Virus record (IMG/VR): IMGVR_UViG_3300032046_000014
Coordinates: 20,304 to 84,303 of that record
From: a virus
Reading direction: 5' to 3' (one strand)
DNA length: 64,000 nucleotides
The notes below the pieces were generated by a model. That model had not been told where the DNA came from and did not search any database. It was given only the letters and a program-made list of their open reading frames with translations. The position numbers and the translations under genes are program-made. Positions 17,372 to 24,943 of the stretch are shown in pieces; positions within the stretch are counted from its first letter, which is position 1; every line of letters begins with the position of its first letter.

Positions 17372-17565
17372 GGCTTCTCTCAGCACGGCGTGATGAGCTG
17401 CTCCTACAGCAACCCAAAAAGGGAAGCTTGAGAGTAAGACGCTTGCAGAGAACGGGTGATGGAAATCTTGGTAATGCTAACGTTGCCCAAGTGCTGTAAG
17501 GTGCTCACCAGGTCTACACGTGGTCCTTTAGACCAGCATGACGCATGTGACCATAACGGTCACGC
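17372..17565 (+). ncRNA. Candidate structured RNA region
   Basis: No open frame is convincing here. Several self-complementary blocks are present: CTCTCA with TGAGAG (17374-17432), CCC with GGG around an A-loop (17413-17423), GGTCTA with TAGACC (17511-17535) and GTGACC with GGTCAC around ATAAC (17548-17564). A weak TATA (ATCTTTTATCTAC, 17346-17358) lies upstream. It may be an independent RNA or a long leader of the gene at 17605. Confidence 0.35.
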
Positions 17566-17604
17566 GCGCTTGTCAGTCGCACGTGCAAATTGGAGATATC
17601 GAGA

Positions 17605-18462
17605 GTGCCTATACAAACAATCGAAGAACTGAAAGCAAAGTTTCCCAAAGAAGAAGTAAGTCCGTATGGTCCTTGCCTCATTATCCCTGGAACTGAGTTT
17701 GATCCAGACTCGGAAGATCCTCTTGAAGAACAAGGATATAGAATAATCAACATGTCTTTTAAAGGAAAGATGGTTACTCTCGTGAAGCTTACAAAAAAAG
17801 AACAGACCCCAGATGTTCATGAACCGCCTGTGGAAAAAGCCAAAAACGATTCTGTTAAACGTGGACGAGGCCAGAAAATGACAACGGGATTTTGCCGATG
17901 GACTGCCGATGATCAAGCAAAGTTGCTTCGGCTTTGGGATGAAACGCCAGGTATAGCTGCAGAAAAAACTGCAGCTCTAACGGCTCAGTTTCCAAACCGC
18001 ACCGCAAAAGCTCTTGATCTACAGCATCTTAAGCTCTTGCACAAGACCGGTCAAAAGTCAAAGAAATCGAAACATTGGGCTGAGCTTCCTGTTCCACCAA
18101 TATCCAAACGTGGCTATACTTCTGGTGAAGAAATAGAAAAAAATGAAGTGGATGGCAAAGAAGAAAAGAAAGAAGCTCCAGAGATCATGGACACGATCTT
18201 AGACAGCGTCAAATCTCTAGCAGAGGCAATAGACAAGCTTGCTGTGTTGATGGCTGAAGACCATCTCCTACATGAAAAATTAAGCTGCCAAGTGATAATG
18301 CACGGTCTGGAAATCAGCGAAGTTGAAGAAGAATTCCAGATCCCACTATCGCTCAAGTTGCTTCTCAAGAATGCTCTTCTCAGCAATGACGGAATACACT
18401 GCGCTGTTTTTAAAGCGAGAACTAATAAGTTTCTTGAAGCTGTCCGTCCAGTGGAAATGTAG
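17605..18462 (+). CDS. Myb/SANT-like DNA-binding protein
   Basis: A 285-residue protein from GTG 17605, which follows TTGGAG by about ten bases; an upstream TTG is less likely. The middle (residues about 95-155) contains a Myb/SANT pattern with spaced aromatic residues: FCRWTADDQAKLLRLWDETP, then FPNRTAKALDLQHLKLLHK. Flanking regions are charged and partly disordered; the C-terminal 80 residues are helical. Myb-like domains bind DNA as single or tandem units. Likely a viral regulator or replication-linked protein. Confidence 0.6.
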   Translation: MPIQTIEELKAKFPKEEVSPYGPCLIIPGTEFDPDSEDPLEEQGYRIINMSFKGKMVTLVKLTKKEQTPDVHEPPVEKAKNDSVKRGRGQKMTTGFCRWTADDQAKLLRLWDETPGIAAEKTAALTAQFPNRTAKALDLQHLKLLHKTGQKSKKSKHWAELPVPPISKRGYTSGEEIEKNEVDGKEEKKEAPEIMDTILDSVKSLAEAIDKLAVLMAEDHLLHEKLSCQVIMHGLEISEVEEEFQIPLSLKLLLKNALLSNDGIHCAVFKARTNKFLEAVRPVEM

Positions 18463-18476
18463 GGGTGGGGTCTAAC

Positions 18477-18611
18477 ATGGATTGTCCTAGATGTGGAAGT
18501 CTATGGATATCTGACAAGGCTATCGTTATGCGGATAACTAAGAGCATCGCTGCCCAGAAGATTGATGGTCAACGGTATAAATGCTTGAACTGTGGAACTG
18601 AATTTTCTTGA
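18477..18611 (+). CDS. Tiny zinc-ribbon protein
   Basis: A 44-residue protein, MDCPRCGSLWISD at the start and CLNCGTEF at the end: two CxxC knuckles about 33 residues apart. GGGGTGGGG precedes ATG 18477. Its TGA overlaps the TTG start of the next gene (TTGA). Confidence 0.6.
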   Translation: MDCPRCGSLWISDKAIVMRITKSIAAQKIDGQRYKCLNCGTEFS

Positions 18612-18847
18612 ATCCTAAGACTAAGAAAAAGAAGAAGAAGAAAAAACCCTCGACATACGTCGTGCAACCTCATCATATCACTTATGATCCTGAATGGGTA
18701 GTTCCTATGTTCAAGGGTGAACACTTCAGTATCACGAAGATGCTGAGACGCAAACGGGTCAGTTTCGGTTTTCTCGAGGCGCTGATGGATTTCATCGAGA
18801 AACATAAAGGGCAGGCAGAAGCCCTACAACTGCCGCCTAAGAAATAA
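18608..18847 (+). CDS. Small basic hypothetical protein
   Basis: A 79-residue protein from TTG 18608, overlapping the previous stop. It starts with a lysine run (KTKKKKKKKK) and continues with a compact helical segment (VSFGFLEALMDFIEKHKG). Probably nucleic-acid-contacting because of the basic tail. It ends ten bases inside the convergent ATPase gene. Confidence 0.5.
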   Translation: MNPKTKKKKKKKKPSTYVVQPHHITYDPEWVVPMFKGEHFSITKMLRRKRVSFGFLEALMDFIEKHKGQAEALQLPPKK

Positions 18848-20492
18848 TTACGTTAGGAGCCAGTTTCCAGCGATTGCGATCCGTATGCTTCATGCCAAGC
18901 ACATCAGCTTCTACAAGTTCTACGAGAGTTCCAGTCACAGCTTGAGACGTGTTAGGTCCCAATGCCAATTCGTCAAGTCTACTCTGCACTTCATTTAGGG
19001 CTTTCCAAGTCTTAAAGAAATCTTCCTTTACAAGTCGAAGAACTTTGCCCTTCACAGTGTCGCTTGGAACCTTCGGCAATTCCCTCTTGATCTCTTCCAG
19101 TTCAACCACGGTGACAATAGGTTGAAGTCCTAAAGTGGTATGCACCGGTGTATCTACCGATGTAGGTACTGGTGTAGGCGCGAATTCAATGAGAGCCTTA
19201 TTTAAAGCATCAAAGGCCGCAACTTTCCTTACAACTTCCTTGGGCAACGGGCGCTCTTCTGTTTCAGCATCTGCTCGCCCTCGAGAATAACCATTCAAAT
19301 CAGCTTCAACGACAGCCTTTTGCAATTCATCTTTCGAAACATAGTCCTGCAGAACTTTTCGAAGTTTCTCTTCTACCATCCGATTACTTAGATGTTCAAG
19401 TTGACGAGCGAATTCTTTCTCACATTCTTCACGCTTTCGTTTTTCTTCTTCATACATTTCCTTGTACATTTCATCATTCACTTCCATGTTTGGTTTCAGA
19501 TAAGCTTCCTTCACCTGTAATGGTGTCATGATTCCTCGGGCCACGGCCTCCCCGACATTCTCCGGTACACCTGTAGGCAACACGTAAACTTTCTTGACCA
19601 TGTTACCGATGGCCGCGTAGAAATGGCCCAGGGGCAATGTTTGTATTTCTTCAGCAGGCACCTTCACACCCAACAGCTGTTTGAGAATGCGTTCTATTTC
19701 ATGGGCTTCTTTCATACGTCCCATGAGCCAGTTGTCGACCTGCCGCAGCGGAGTCTTGTCGATTCCCCCGATGTCTTGGCTGTCCAGCCATAGATAATTG
19801 CCCAATGCAGCGCCTTTGCGAATGAACTGCTGTGCAACCCATTTCACCGGCGTCATTCTGCCCTGGGGAATCATTTCCCAAGCTTCAGGAATTATGATGA
19901 TCACATGATCCAGCTTTGCAAAAACATGCTCGATCGTGCTGGCTATCACGAGCTGCTGCGTCTCGAGACGCATGTCCTTTAAGTCCATAACGTTGACACC
20001 GTCTTTCAAGTCAAGATTCACGGTGAAGGTCCACTTGGCCAATTCAGGAATTACGATGTCCAGGTACTCGTCGAGACGTTCGTAGACGGCGCGCATGAAC
20101 CCGCTTTTCTCAGTCTTTGCCAATTCACGAGATACAAGCTGAATTTCCTTCAGGTCTTTTCGTCCACGACAAACCTTCATGATCGCAGAACGCATGCCCG
20201 GCTCATACTTTACCTTCTCACCAAGGGCCACATTCACAAGACTTTCGACATACTGCCAGTCAGAACGGGGCTTATAATAGGGCATTAAAAAATTGAATTT
20301 GGTAAAGCCACCTTCACCACGCTTGGTGATGAATGCGATGGCCCTGAGTTTTGAACGACTGATGAATCCTTCTATGCCGGTGGTTTTCCCTGAGAGCGCG
20401 CTCATGCCGAAGATGGCAAGATGATGAAGAGACATGTAGACAGGCAGGCCCGAGCCGATCTCATAGCCGACAAGAACCTGATCAACTGTCAT
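18837..20492 (-). CDS. HerA/FtsK-like P-loop ATPase
   Basis: A 551-residue protein. Walker A is GMSALSGKTT (G29-T38), with the hydrophobic strand LAIFGM before it. A Walker-B-like strand is HVIIIIPEAWEM near residue 200, with a glutamate but no preceding aspartate. LWLDSQDIGGID near residue 235 resembles the sensor region of HerA/VirD4-type translocases. A long coiled coil follows (residues about 345-400), and the C-terminus has a winged-helix-like end. Known relatives move DNA or protein through a ring. The virus also has a terminase, so this ATPase may act in segregation, DNA entry or regulation. Confidence 0.65.
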   Translation of the reverse strand: MTVDQVLVGYEIGSGLPVYMSLHHLAIFGMSALSGKTTGIEGFISRSKLRAIAFITKRGEGGFTKFNFLMPYYKPRSDWQYVESLVNVALGEKVKYEPGMRSAIMKVCRGRKDLKEIQLVSRELAKTEKSGFMRAVYERLDEYLDIVIPELAKWTFTVNLDLKDGVNVMDLKDMRLETQQLVIASTIEHVFAKLDHVIIIIPEAWEMIPQGRMTPVKWVAQQFIRKGAALGNYLWLDSQDIGGIDKTPLRQVDNWLMGRMKEAHEIERILKQLLGVKVPAEEIQTLPLGHFYAAIGNMVKKVYVLPTGVPENVGEAVARGIMTPLQVKEAYLKPNMEVNDEMYKEMYEEEKRKREECEKEFARQLEHLSNRMVEEKLRKVLQDYVSKDELQKAVVEADLNGYSRGRADAETEERPLPKEVVRKVAAFDALNKALIEFAPTPVPTSVDTPVHTTLGLQPIVTVVELEEIKRELPKVPSDTVKGKVLRLVKEDFFKTWKALNEVQSRLDELALGPNTSQAVTGTLVELVEADVLGMKHTDRNRWKLAPNVIIS

Positions 20493-20770
20493 TCAGTTTC
20501 CTCTTCTTCTTCTCTTTTCTTGCGGTAATGCTTTTTAAATGCAATCTGTATTCTGTCTCCACAGACGATGCCATAAAGTTCCCAGAGATCTTTGGGCAAG
20601 AACAAACACATGCCTGTGCCTCGAGCAGAAACTGGCAATGTAACAACTTCATCAAGCTTCGCAAGAAGATCCCATTCACTTGTACTGAATCTTCGTTCGA
20701 ATGGTGGGGCTTTCTTCCTTTTTCTAAATCCTCCCCGAAGTTCCCCTCGAACTTCCATGTCTTTTGCCAT
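20489..20770 (-). CDS. AbrB/SpoVT-like DNA-binding protein
   Basis: A 93-residue protein. Residues about 40-80 (VTLPVSARGTGMCLFLPKDL, ELYGIVCGDRIQIAFKK) match the swapped-hairpin AbrB fold, where a strand, an L-P-K-x-L helix and a GD-x-I/V strand recur. N- and C-termini are highly charged. Its stop overlaps the ATPase start (ATGA), so the two are expressed together, with this protein first. Probably an autoregulator of the pair. Confidence 0.65.
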   Translation of the reverse strand: MAKDMEVRGELRGGFRKRKKAPPFERRFSTSEWDLLAKLDEVVTLPVSARGTGMCLFLPKDLWELYGIVCGDRIQIAFKKHYRKKREEEEETE

Positions 20771-20981
20771 TACATTTCACAACCATAATCCCGATTAATA
20801 ATCATATCTTCAACAACTGATGATGCTATTAATTAGACTAGAATATACACTGAACGAAGTTTCACATCGCACATCTACACTAACCATTGAAAAGACTCCA
20901 TTCATGTCGTCCTCAGCATGTTCTCTGTCTGACAATACATAAAAATCTTACGTAGTATTGAACAATGCTACACTAATCGGG
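20771..20981. other. Intergenic, no gene seen
   Basis: AT-rich, no convincing frame on either strand. A TATA-like ATGATTATTAATCGGG on the minus strand (about 20790-20805) fits the promoter of the AbrB-like gene. Nothing else is visible. Confidence 0.4.
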
Positions 20982-21290
20982 TCAAACTGGTCTGCCCCTT
21001 AACCATTTTTGATTAGTGCTCAAAGTAACAGCGTACCCAGCCAAGATAACAGTACCCTCACGCAGACAAGCTGACTTCAAATCCAAATCGTCTGAAGAAC
21101 TTTTCCATACGGAGCCATCATCGTTTCTATGCCAATGTTTCGTCCGTCCTTCACATACCTGCAGGTGTAGCTGATAATCGTAACTGCTCATCAAAAAACA
21201 GGGACAGTAATGGCATTTTCTGCCCCATCCAAGATAGAATATTGTGCCTTCAGGCGCATCATCATGATGAATGACAGATGAAAAACTCAA
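20982..21290 (-). CDS. Zinc-finger-like hypothetical protein
   Basis: A 102-residue protein with CHYCPCFLMSS near residue 26 and HLQVCEGRTKHWH near residue 42, a Cys-Cys/His-Cys cluster that could bind zinc. The rest is mixed. It overlaps the upstream membrane-protein gene by four bases and ends the trypsin-like protease transcript. Confidence 0.5.
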   Translation of the reverse strand: MSFSSVIHHDDAPEGTIFYLGWGRKCHYCPCFLMSSYDYQLHLQVCEGRTKHWHRNDDGSVWKSSSDDLDLKSACLREGTVILAGYAVTLSTNQKWLRGRPV

Positions 21291-21544
21291 GCGGGTATCG
21301 CCGTAGCCTTTTTTGCTGCGAAGTCAGCTTTTTCTTGTGCTAGTTGGGCCATTGTTTGGTATGCTTTTGCTTGTCCCGAGTAGTAGCCTGCGCTTACGAA
21401 GCCCATGCCAGAGAGAAGCATTAGAAAAATCGTGTAGATATCACTCCATGGAGCAACGTGAGCAAGAGCCAGCTCAACACATGCGGCGATAATCGCTATT
21501 GCTGTGACGGCCATAAGTATTCTATCGATTGGAATATCTGCCAA
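21287..21544 (-). CDS. Two-TM membrane protein (holin-like candidate)
   Basis: An 85-residue protein with two transmembrane helices (about residues 9-29 and 36-56) and a charged helical C-terminal tail (AQLAQEKADFAAKKATA). TTG 21544 follows GGAGGAGGTGAAAATG. Topology fits a class II holin or a small virion-associated membrane protein. It lies directly after the trypsin-like protease. Confidence 0.5.
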   Translation of the reverse strand: MADIPIDRILMAVTAIAIIAACVELALAHVAPWSDIYTIFLMLLSGMGFVSAGYYSGQAKAYQTMAQLAQEKADFAAKKATAIPA

Positions 21545-21576
21545 AACATTTTCACCTCCTCCAATACAGCAAACTG

Positions 21577-22584
21577 TTACCAGATGATTTCAAGGTTTGC
21601 GTCTGTTTCTATGAAGTCGTAGTGGCAGAAGATCGTGTGGGTGTCGCTGCCTGCGAATAGGAGCCCCGCGAATTTCTTGTCCGTTTGGGTGATGATGGCG
21701 CTGCTGCTGTCGCCGCCTGCGCTGAATCCTGTTTTCTGGATGAGGCCACAGGGGCCGAATATGGCTGCTCCGCTTGAATAGCCAACTTCACCGTACCAAG
21801 CGTCGTCGATGAGCAGGCCGTCAGTTGTAAAACAAGTTGTGCGACCGGACTTCATTACCATCTCGCCAACTTTGCCCCGGCGTTTGCCCGTGATTGCACC
21901 TATGCCAATGATCTCGAGAAGGATATCCGATGGATCGACTGAGACGACACCGACGTCCACGCGGTTAAGCGGCTTCTTCGTGCCGAACAAGCATCTGCGT
22001 GCAAACTTTATAGGCACAAATCTTTTAAGAATGCCCAGAAAACTTGGCAAGCCATCGTATGGTGAAGGTTGCATGTAAGAGGCTCCGAAGGGCAATCGGT
22101 TTTCATTGGCAGTACAGTGATTGTTAGCTATGATTACAAGTTTGCCGTCTACTTTGTCTTTGGCAAACCAGCCGAGCGTACATGCAGTGCCTCCATTATA
22201 GATTGCTGAGCAGCCGGCGGATGCTGGCCGTTGCTTGGCCTTCTTAGCCGCTTCCAGTGCCATCTTACCAGGGTCTCCCTCTTCTTTCTTAATTCGACCT
22301 TGTGAATCAAGCTTAACAGGTTTTGGCCATGGTGGTGCTGTTGGGCGATGCATCTCCACAACATCAGTCTCCACACTTTCTTGGTCATTCAGTTTGAGGG
22401 ATAGCGGAATCAGCTGCTTTGGTTTCAGTTTCTGAGTGTCTATCTTTTGAATTACATAGACTCTGAAGACTCGTGTTCCTGGAACTTCTTTTCCGTCCTG
22501 TATTCTCGGTCGCAGTTCACCGCTGTAGCCGATGACGTTGGGTAGATGCTGAACTTGTTTCCAGAGTTTCGTCATATCGGTCAT
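21577..22584 (-). CDS. Trypsin-like serine protease
   Basis: A 335-residue protein with a readable chymotrypsin-fold triad: His156 in IIANNHCTA, Asp210 in RVDVGVVSVD and Ser293 in SAGGDSSSAI. The first 120 residues form a separate charged domain. No signal peptide. Proteases of this fold that lie in virion operons usually process structural proteins, but the operon already has a prohead protease, so this one may act on tail or repeat-fibre proteins, or on host targets. Four cysteines near residues 125-157 could form a disulfide or metal site. Confidence 0.75.
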   Translation of the reverse strand: MTDMTKLWKQVQHLPNVIGYSGELRPRIQDGKEVPGTRVFRVYVIQKIDTQKLKPKQLIPLSLKLNDQESVETDVVEMHRPTAPPWPKPVKLDSQGRIKKEEGDPGKMALEAAKKAKQRPASAGCSAIYNGGTACTLGWFAKDKVDGKLVIIANNHCTANENRLPFGASYMQPSPYDGLPSFLGILKRFVPIKFARRCLFGTKKPLNRVDVGVVSVDPSDILLEIIGIGAITGKRRGKVGEMVMKSGRTTCFTTDGLLIDDAWYGEVGYSSGAAIFGPCGLIQKTGFSAGGDSSSAIITQTDKKFAGLLFAGSDTHTIFCHYDFIETDANLEIIW

Positions 22585-22629
22585 GTTTTGATTCTTCCTT
22601 TCAGCCTAAAAGTTTTCTCATTTAGCACT

Positions 22630-22833
22630 TTATTCATTGACTTCCCTAGCGAGAATTCTTGGAGTTTCAGGCAGAAAATGGTACGTGAAATCATTGCCAT
22701 CAATCGTTAGTCTCCAGCGAGTTCGCCGTTTGATCTCTCTTTCCTTGGCCGGTTTCTTCGGGACCAGAATGTAGAGACTGGCGTTGATTTCTTTTGTGTC
22801 GCCTACTGCCACTGTTTTTCCATTATTACTCAT
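22630..22833 (-). CDS. Small hypothetical protein
   Basis: A 67-residue basic protein with probable beta strands (ASLYILVPKK, TRWRLTIDGND). It is preceded by TCGGTGAAAGC and a TATA box, so it begins a transcript leading into the protease. Function unknown. Confidence 0.5.
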   Translation of the reverse strand: MSNNGKTVAVGDTKEINASLYILVPKKPAKEREIKRRTRWRLTIDGNDFTYHFLPETPRILAREVNE

Positions 22834-22863
22834 GAGCTTTCACCGAAATCTCAATACAAAACA

Positions 22864-22878
22864 CGTATATATCTTTTG
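22864..22878 (-). promoter_or_regulatory. TATA promoter
   Basis: On the minus strand AAAAGATATATACG lies about 35 bases before ATG 22833, with GGTGA between, a complete archaeal promoter and ribosome-site set. Confidence 0.5.
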
Positions 22879-22915
22879 GCAGAACGCGCGCGGCACGCTA
22901 AAAATAAAGAGAAAA

Positions 22916-23872
22916 TTAGCCGCCTGTCCGACTTTTCAGGGCTGCCCAAGCGCGACTGTTGCTACTGGGAGTCTTGTTCTTTGCTTGAACTCTGACTTTT
23001 TCAAATTCTCCGGTGAATGATGCTATGGTGCCCATGTTGTCAGGGTCGCTGACTGTGATATCAACGTCGACCTGGTTCGGTATCCCTACCCATACGTTCG
23101 GACGGTCTCTGGTGGCTGCTTGGATTCTGTAGGTTATGTCGTTAGGGGCTCCTGCAGCAATTGCTATGCTGTGACTGAAATAGCCAATCACATCCTGCTC
23201 CATGATCGTCGCGTAATTGTCAGTTGTTGGACGTGATGCTGGGCTACATGACTTCTGGATGACGAAGTTGTTGATGCGCTCCACCGTGTACGTCGGTGCT
23301 GTGATCCAAAAGCTACATGAAAGATTCGCATTTTGGGTGATGCCAAATTTGCAGCTGAGATTTGCAAATCGGGCAACTCCGAATTTAATGCTTAAATTCT
23401 TAGAGCTGCTCTTCCGAACAGTGATGCTTGAGCTCAGTGCTTTGGTTGCCGATTTTCGAATGGTGAGGCTTGAAGATAGGGCCTTAGTGCCTGCTCCTCG
23501 AACAGTAATATTCGAATGCAACGGTGTACTGGCTGACCTTTGGATCGTAAAACTGGATGAAAGGATTTTTGAGCTCCTCTTCTGAATGGTGATGCTGGAA
23601 GAAAGGGACTTGATCCCTTGGCTTGTGAAGCTACATGAAAGATCTGCTGAATCAGCATTTCTGATGGTGATACTATTGCTGAGAGCTTTCATGGATGTTT
23701 TCCGAAGTGTGATGCTTGAAGAAAGAGATATGACTGCTTGGCTTGTGAAGCTGCTTGAAACATTTGCTGAACCAATATTCCGAACGGTAATGCTGCTGCT
23801 CAGGTTTTTCAGAGAAGCTTTCCGTATTGTGAAACTGATGGATTCTCCGTCTACAGAGTCATATTCTACCAT
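22916..23872 (-). CDS. Repeat-fibre protein, xRx(4-6)LSSSIT repeats
   Basis: A 318-residue protein whose residues about 12-190 are 13 repeats of 12-14 residues, such as LRKTSMKALSNSIT, IRKSATKALSSSIT and IQKRSSKILSSSFT. Each unit looks like one beta strand plus turn, so a triangular beta solenoid or fibre shaft is likely. The C-terminal 120 residues are a globular beta domain. It lies in the virion operon after the capsid genes, suggesting a head fibre or decoration protein. The repeats probably grew by local duplication. Confidence 0.6.
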   Translation of the reverse strand: MVEYDSVDGESISFTIRKASLKNLSSSITVRNIGSANVSSSFTSQAVISLSSSITLRKTSMKALSNSITIRNADSADLSCSFTSQGIKSLSSSITIQKRSSKILSSSFTIQRSASTPLHSNITVRGAGTKALSSSLTIRKSATKALSSSITVRKSSSKNLSIKFGVARFANLSCKFGITQNANLSCSFWITAPTYTVERINNFVIQKSCSPASRPTTDNYATIMEQDVIGYFSHSIAIAAGAPNDITYRIQAATRDRPNVWVGIPNQVDVDITVSDPDNMGTIASFTGEFEKVRVQAKNKTPSSNSRAWAALKSRTGG

Positions 23873-23953
23873 TTGTTCAGCCTCGATTTTTCCATAGCTC
23901 GGAATGTCTGCCCGAAAAAAACTTGGGAAAGGTAGTGACCTCTAATTGGAACA

Positions 23954-24199
23954 CTAATCCTTTGGCTTTTCAGGCCAAACAGGTCTATCATTCACTACCT
24001 TAAAGGGTACATCGCTTTGTGGTTGGACTGGAGAATTGCCGTAACACAGCACGACTGCGCCGGGCGGTAGCATCGGATTTTTGGCTGGTTCGATTCCTGG
24101 TTCGCCGAAAGCTTTCCGTTCGCCTTTGGGCAATGGTTTCATGCCGATTGTTTTGGTCGGATTTCCGAAGAACAGTCTCTTCATGTTTGATTCTGCCAT
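23954..24199 (-). CDS. Hypothetical virion-operon protein
   Basis: An 81-residue, Pro/Lys-rich protein from ATG 24199, six bases after GGTGA in the end of the previous gene; an in-frame GTG at 24208 is less likely. MKRLFFGNPTKTIGMKPLP is followed by LPPGAVVLCYG. No motif recognised; position suggests a minor capsid component. Confidence 0.5.
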   Translation of the reverse strand: MAESNMKRLFFGNPTKTIGMKPLPKGERKAFGEPGIEPAKNPMLPPGAVVLCYGNSPVQPQSDVPFKVVNDRPVWPEKPKD

Positions 24200-24200
24200 G

Positions 24201-24539
24201 TTATTCACCGACCACTACGAATGGGATTTCAAGCGCGCTGACATCAACTTTGTCTGAAACTTGAGAGTTAACGTCCGAGTACATCTTCAGCTTTTTGTTT
24301 GCATGATCATACAGATTGTAGTAGGTTCCTGTGTTGTCTAGTTGGCAGATGAGTCGATAGTTTTCCAGCGGAAAATATTTTGTGAGTGCTGCTAGGTTGC
24401 AGAGGATACCGCCTGTCTTGTAGTATTTCGGTTTGAATATTCCTCGGATGAGCGTTTGTGATCGTCCGGTGGTTCGCTCTGTGATTTCACATTCGAACGC
24501 TGCATCGTCTAGGGTGGTGACTGGTATGCCGCCTGCCAC
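24201..24539 (-). CDS. Capsid-associated paralog B (decoration-like)
   Basis: A 112-residue protein, clearly related to the gene at 24587: both share an N-terminal D-x2-AF-x2-E region, IRG-x-K, LCNLA, a YxxI strand, NTG, YDHANKKLKMY or YDHTNKKLKVY, and a final F-x2-VGE. It follows the capsid gene closely. Tandem small beta proteins here are usually decoration or head-tail joining proteins. Confidence 0.55.
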   Translation of the reverse strand: MAGGIPVTTLDDAAFECEITERTTGRSQTLIRGIFKPKYYKTGGILCNLAALTKYFPLENYRLICQLDNTGTYYNLYDHANKKLKMYSDVNSQVSDKVDVSALEIPFVVVGE

Positions 24540-24586
24540 TGAAAATGAGCTGCTTATGGCTTTTGATGCGTCAGTCGCCGTTTAAG

Positions 24587-24934
24587 TCACTCTCCGACAG
24601 CTATGAAGCCGAAGATTCCGTTCACAGACTGGTCGCCGGTTGCTTCCGCACCTAATCCAGTGTAGACTTTGAGTTTCTTGTTCGTGTGATCGTAGACGCC
24701 AAGTCGGTTGCCCGTGTTGGACAACGGGTTCAGGATAACGCGGTACTTGACGGTTTGGTCAAAGCCGGAGCGTGGAAAATAGTTGGCAAGATTGCAAAGA
24801 TCGCCGTTGCTTGCATATGAAGCTGAAGCTTTGATGGTGCCTCTGATGATCCTTTGGCCTCTCTGTTGGGCTCTTCCACCGGATACTTCTGATACGAAAG
24901 CAGTTGTATCCAGTGTTACCATGCAAGTTCCCAT
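24587..24934 (-). CDS. Capsid-associated paralog A (decoration-like)
   Basis: A 115-residue protein, first gene after the major capsid gene, paralogous to the one at 24201 (see shared YDHTNKKLKVYTG and FGFIAVGE ends). AAGGAG overlaps the capsid stop and serves as ribosome site. Probably a decoration or head-completion protein present in many copies. Confidence 0.55.
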   Translation of the reverse strand: MGTCMVTLDTTAFVSEVSGGRAQQRGQRIIRGTIKASASYASNGDLCNLANYFPRSGFDQTVKYRVILNPLSNTGNRLGVYDHTNKKLKVYTGLGAEATGDQSVNGIFGFIAVGE

Positions 24935-24943
24935 GCTAATCGA

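Noticed and set aside
17372-17565. C/D box guide RNA
   Set aside because: GTGATGA matches box C, but no CTGA box D lies at a suitable distance.
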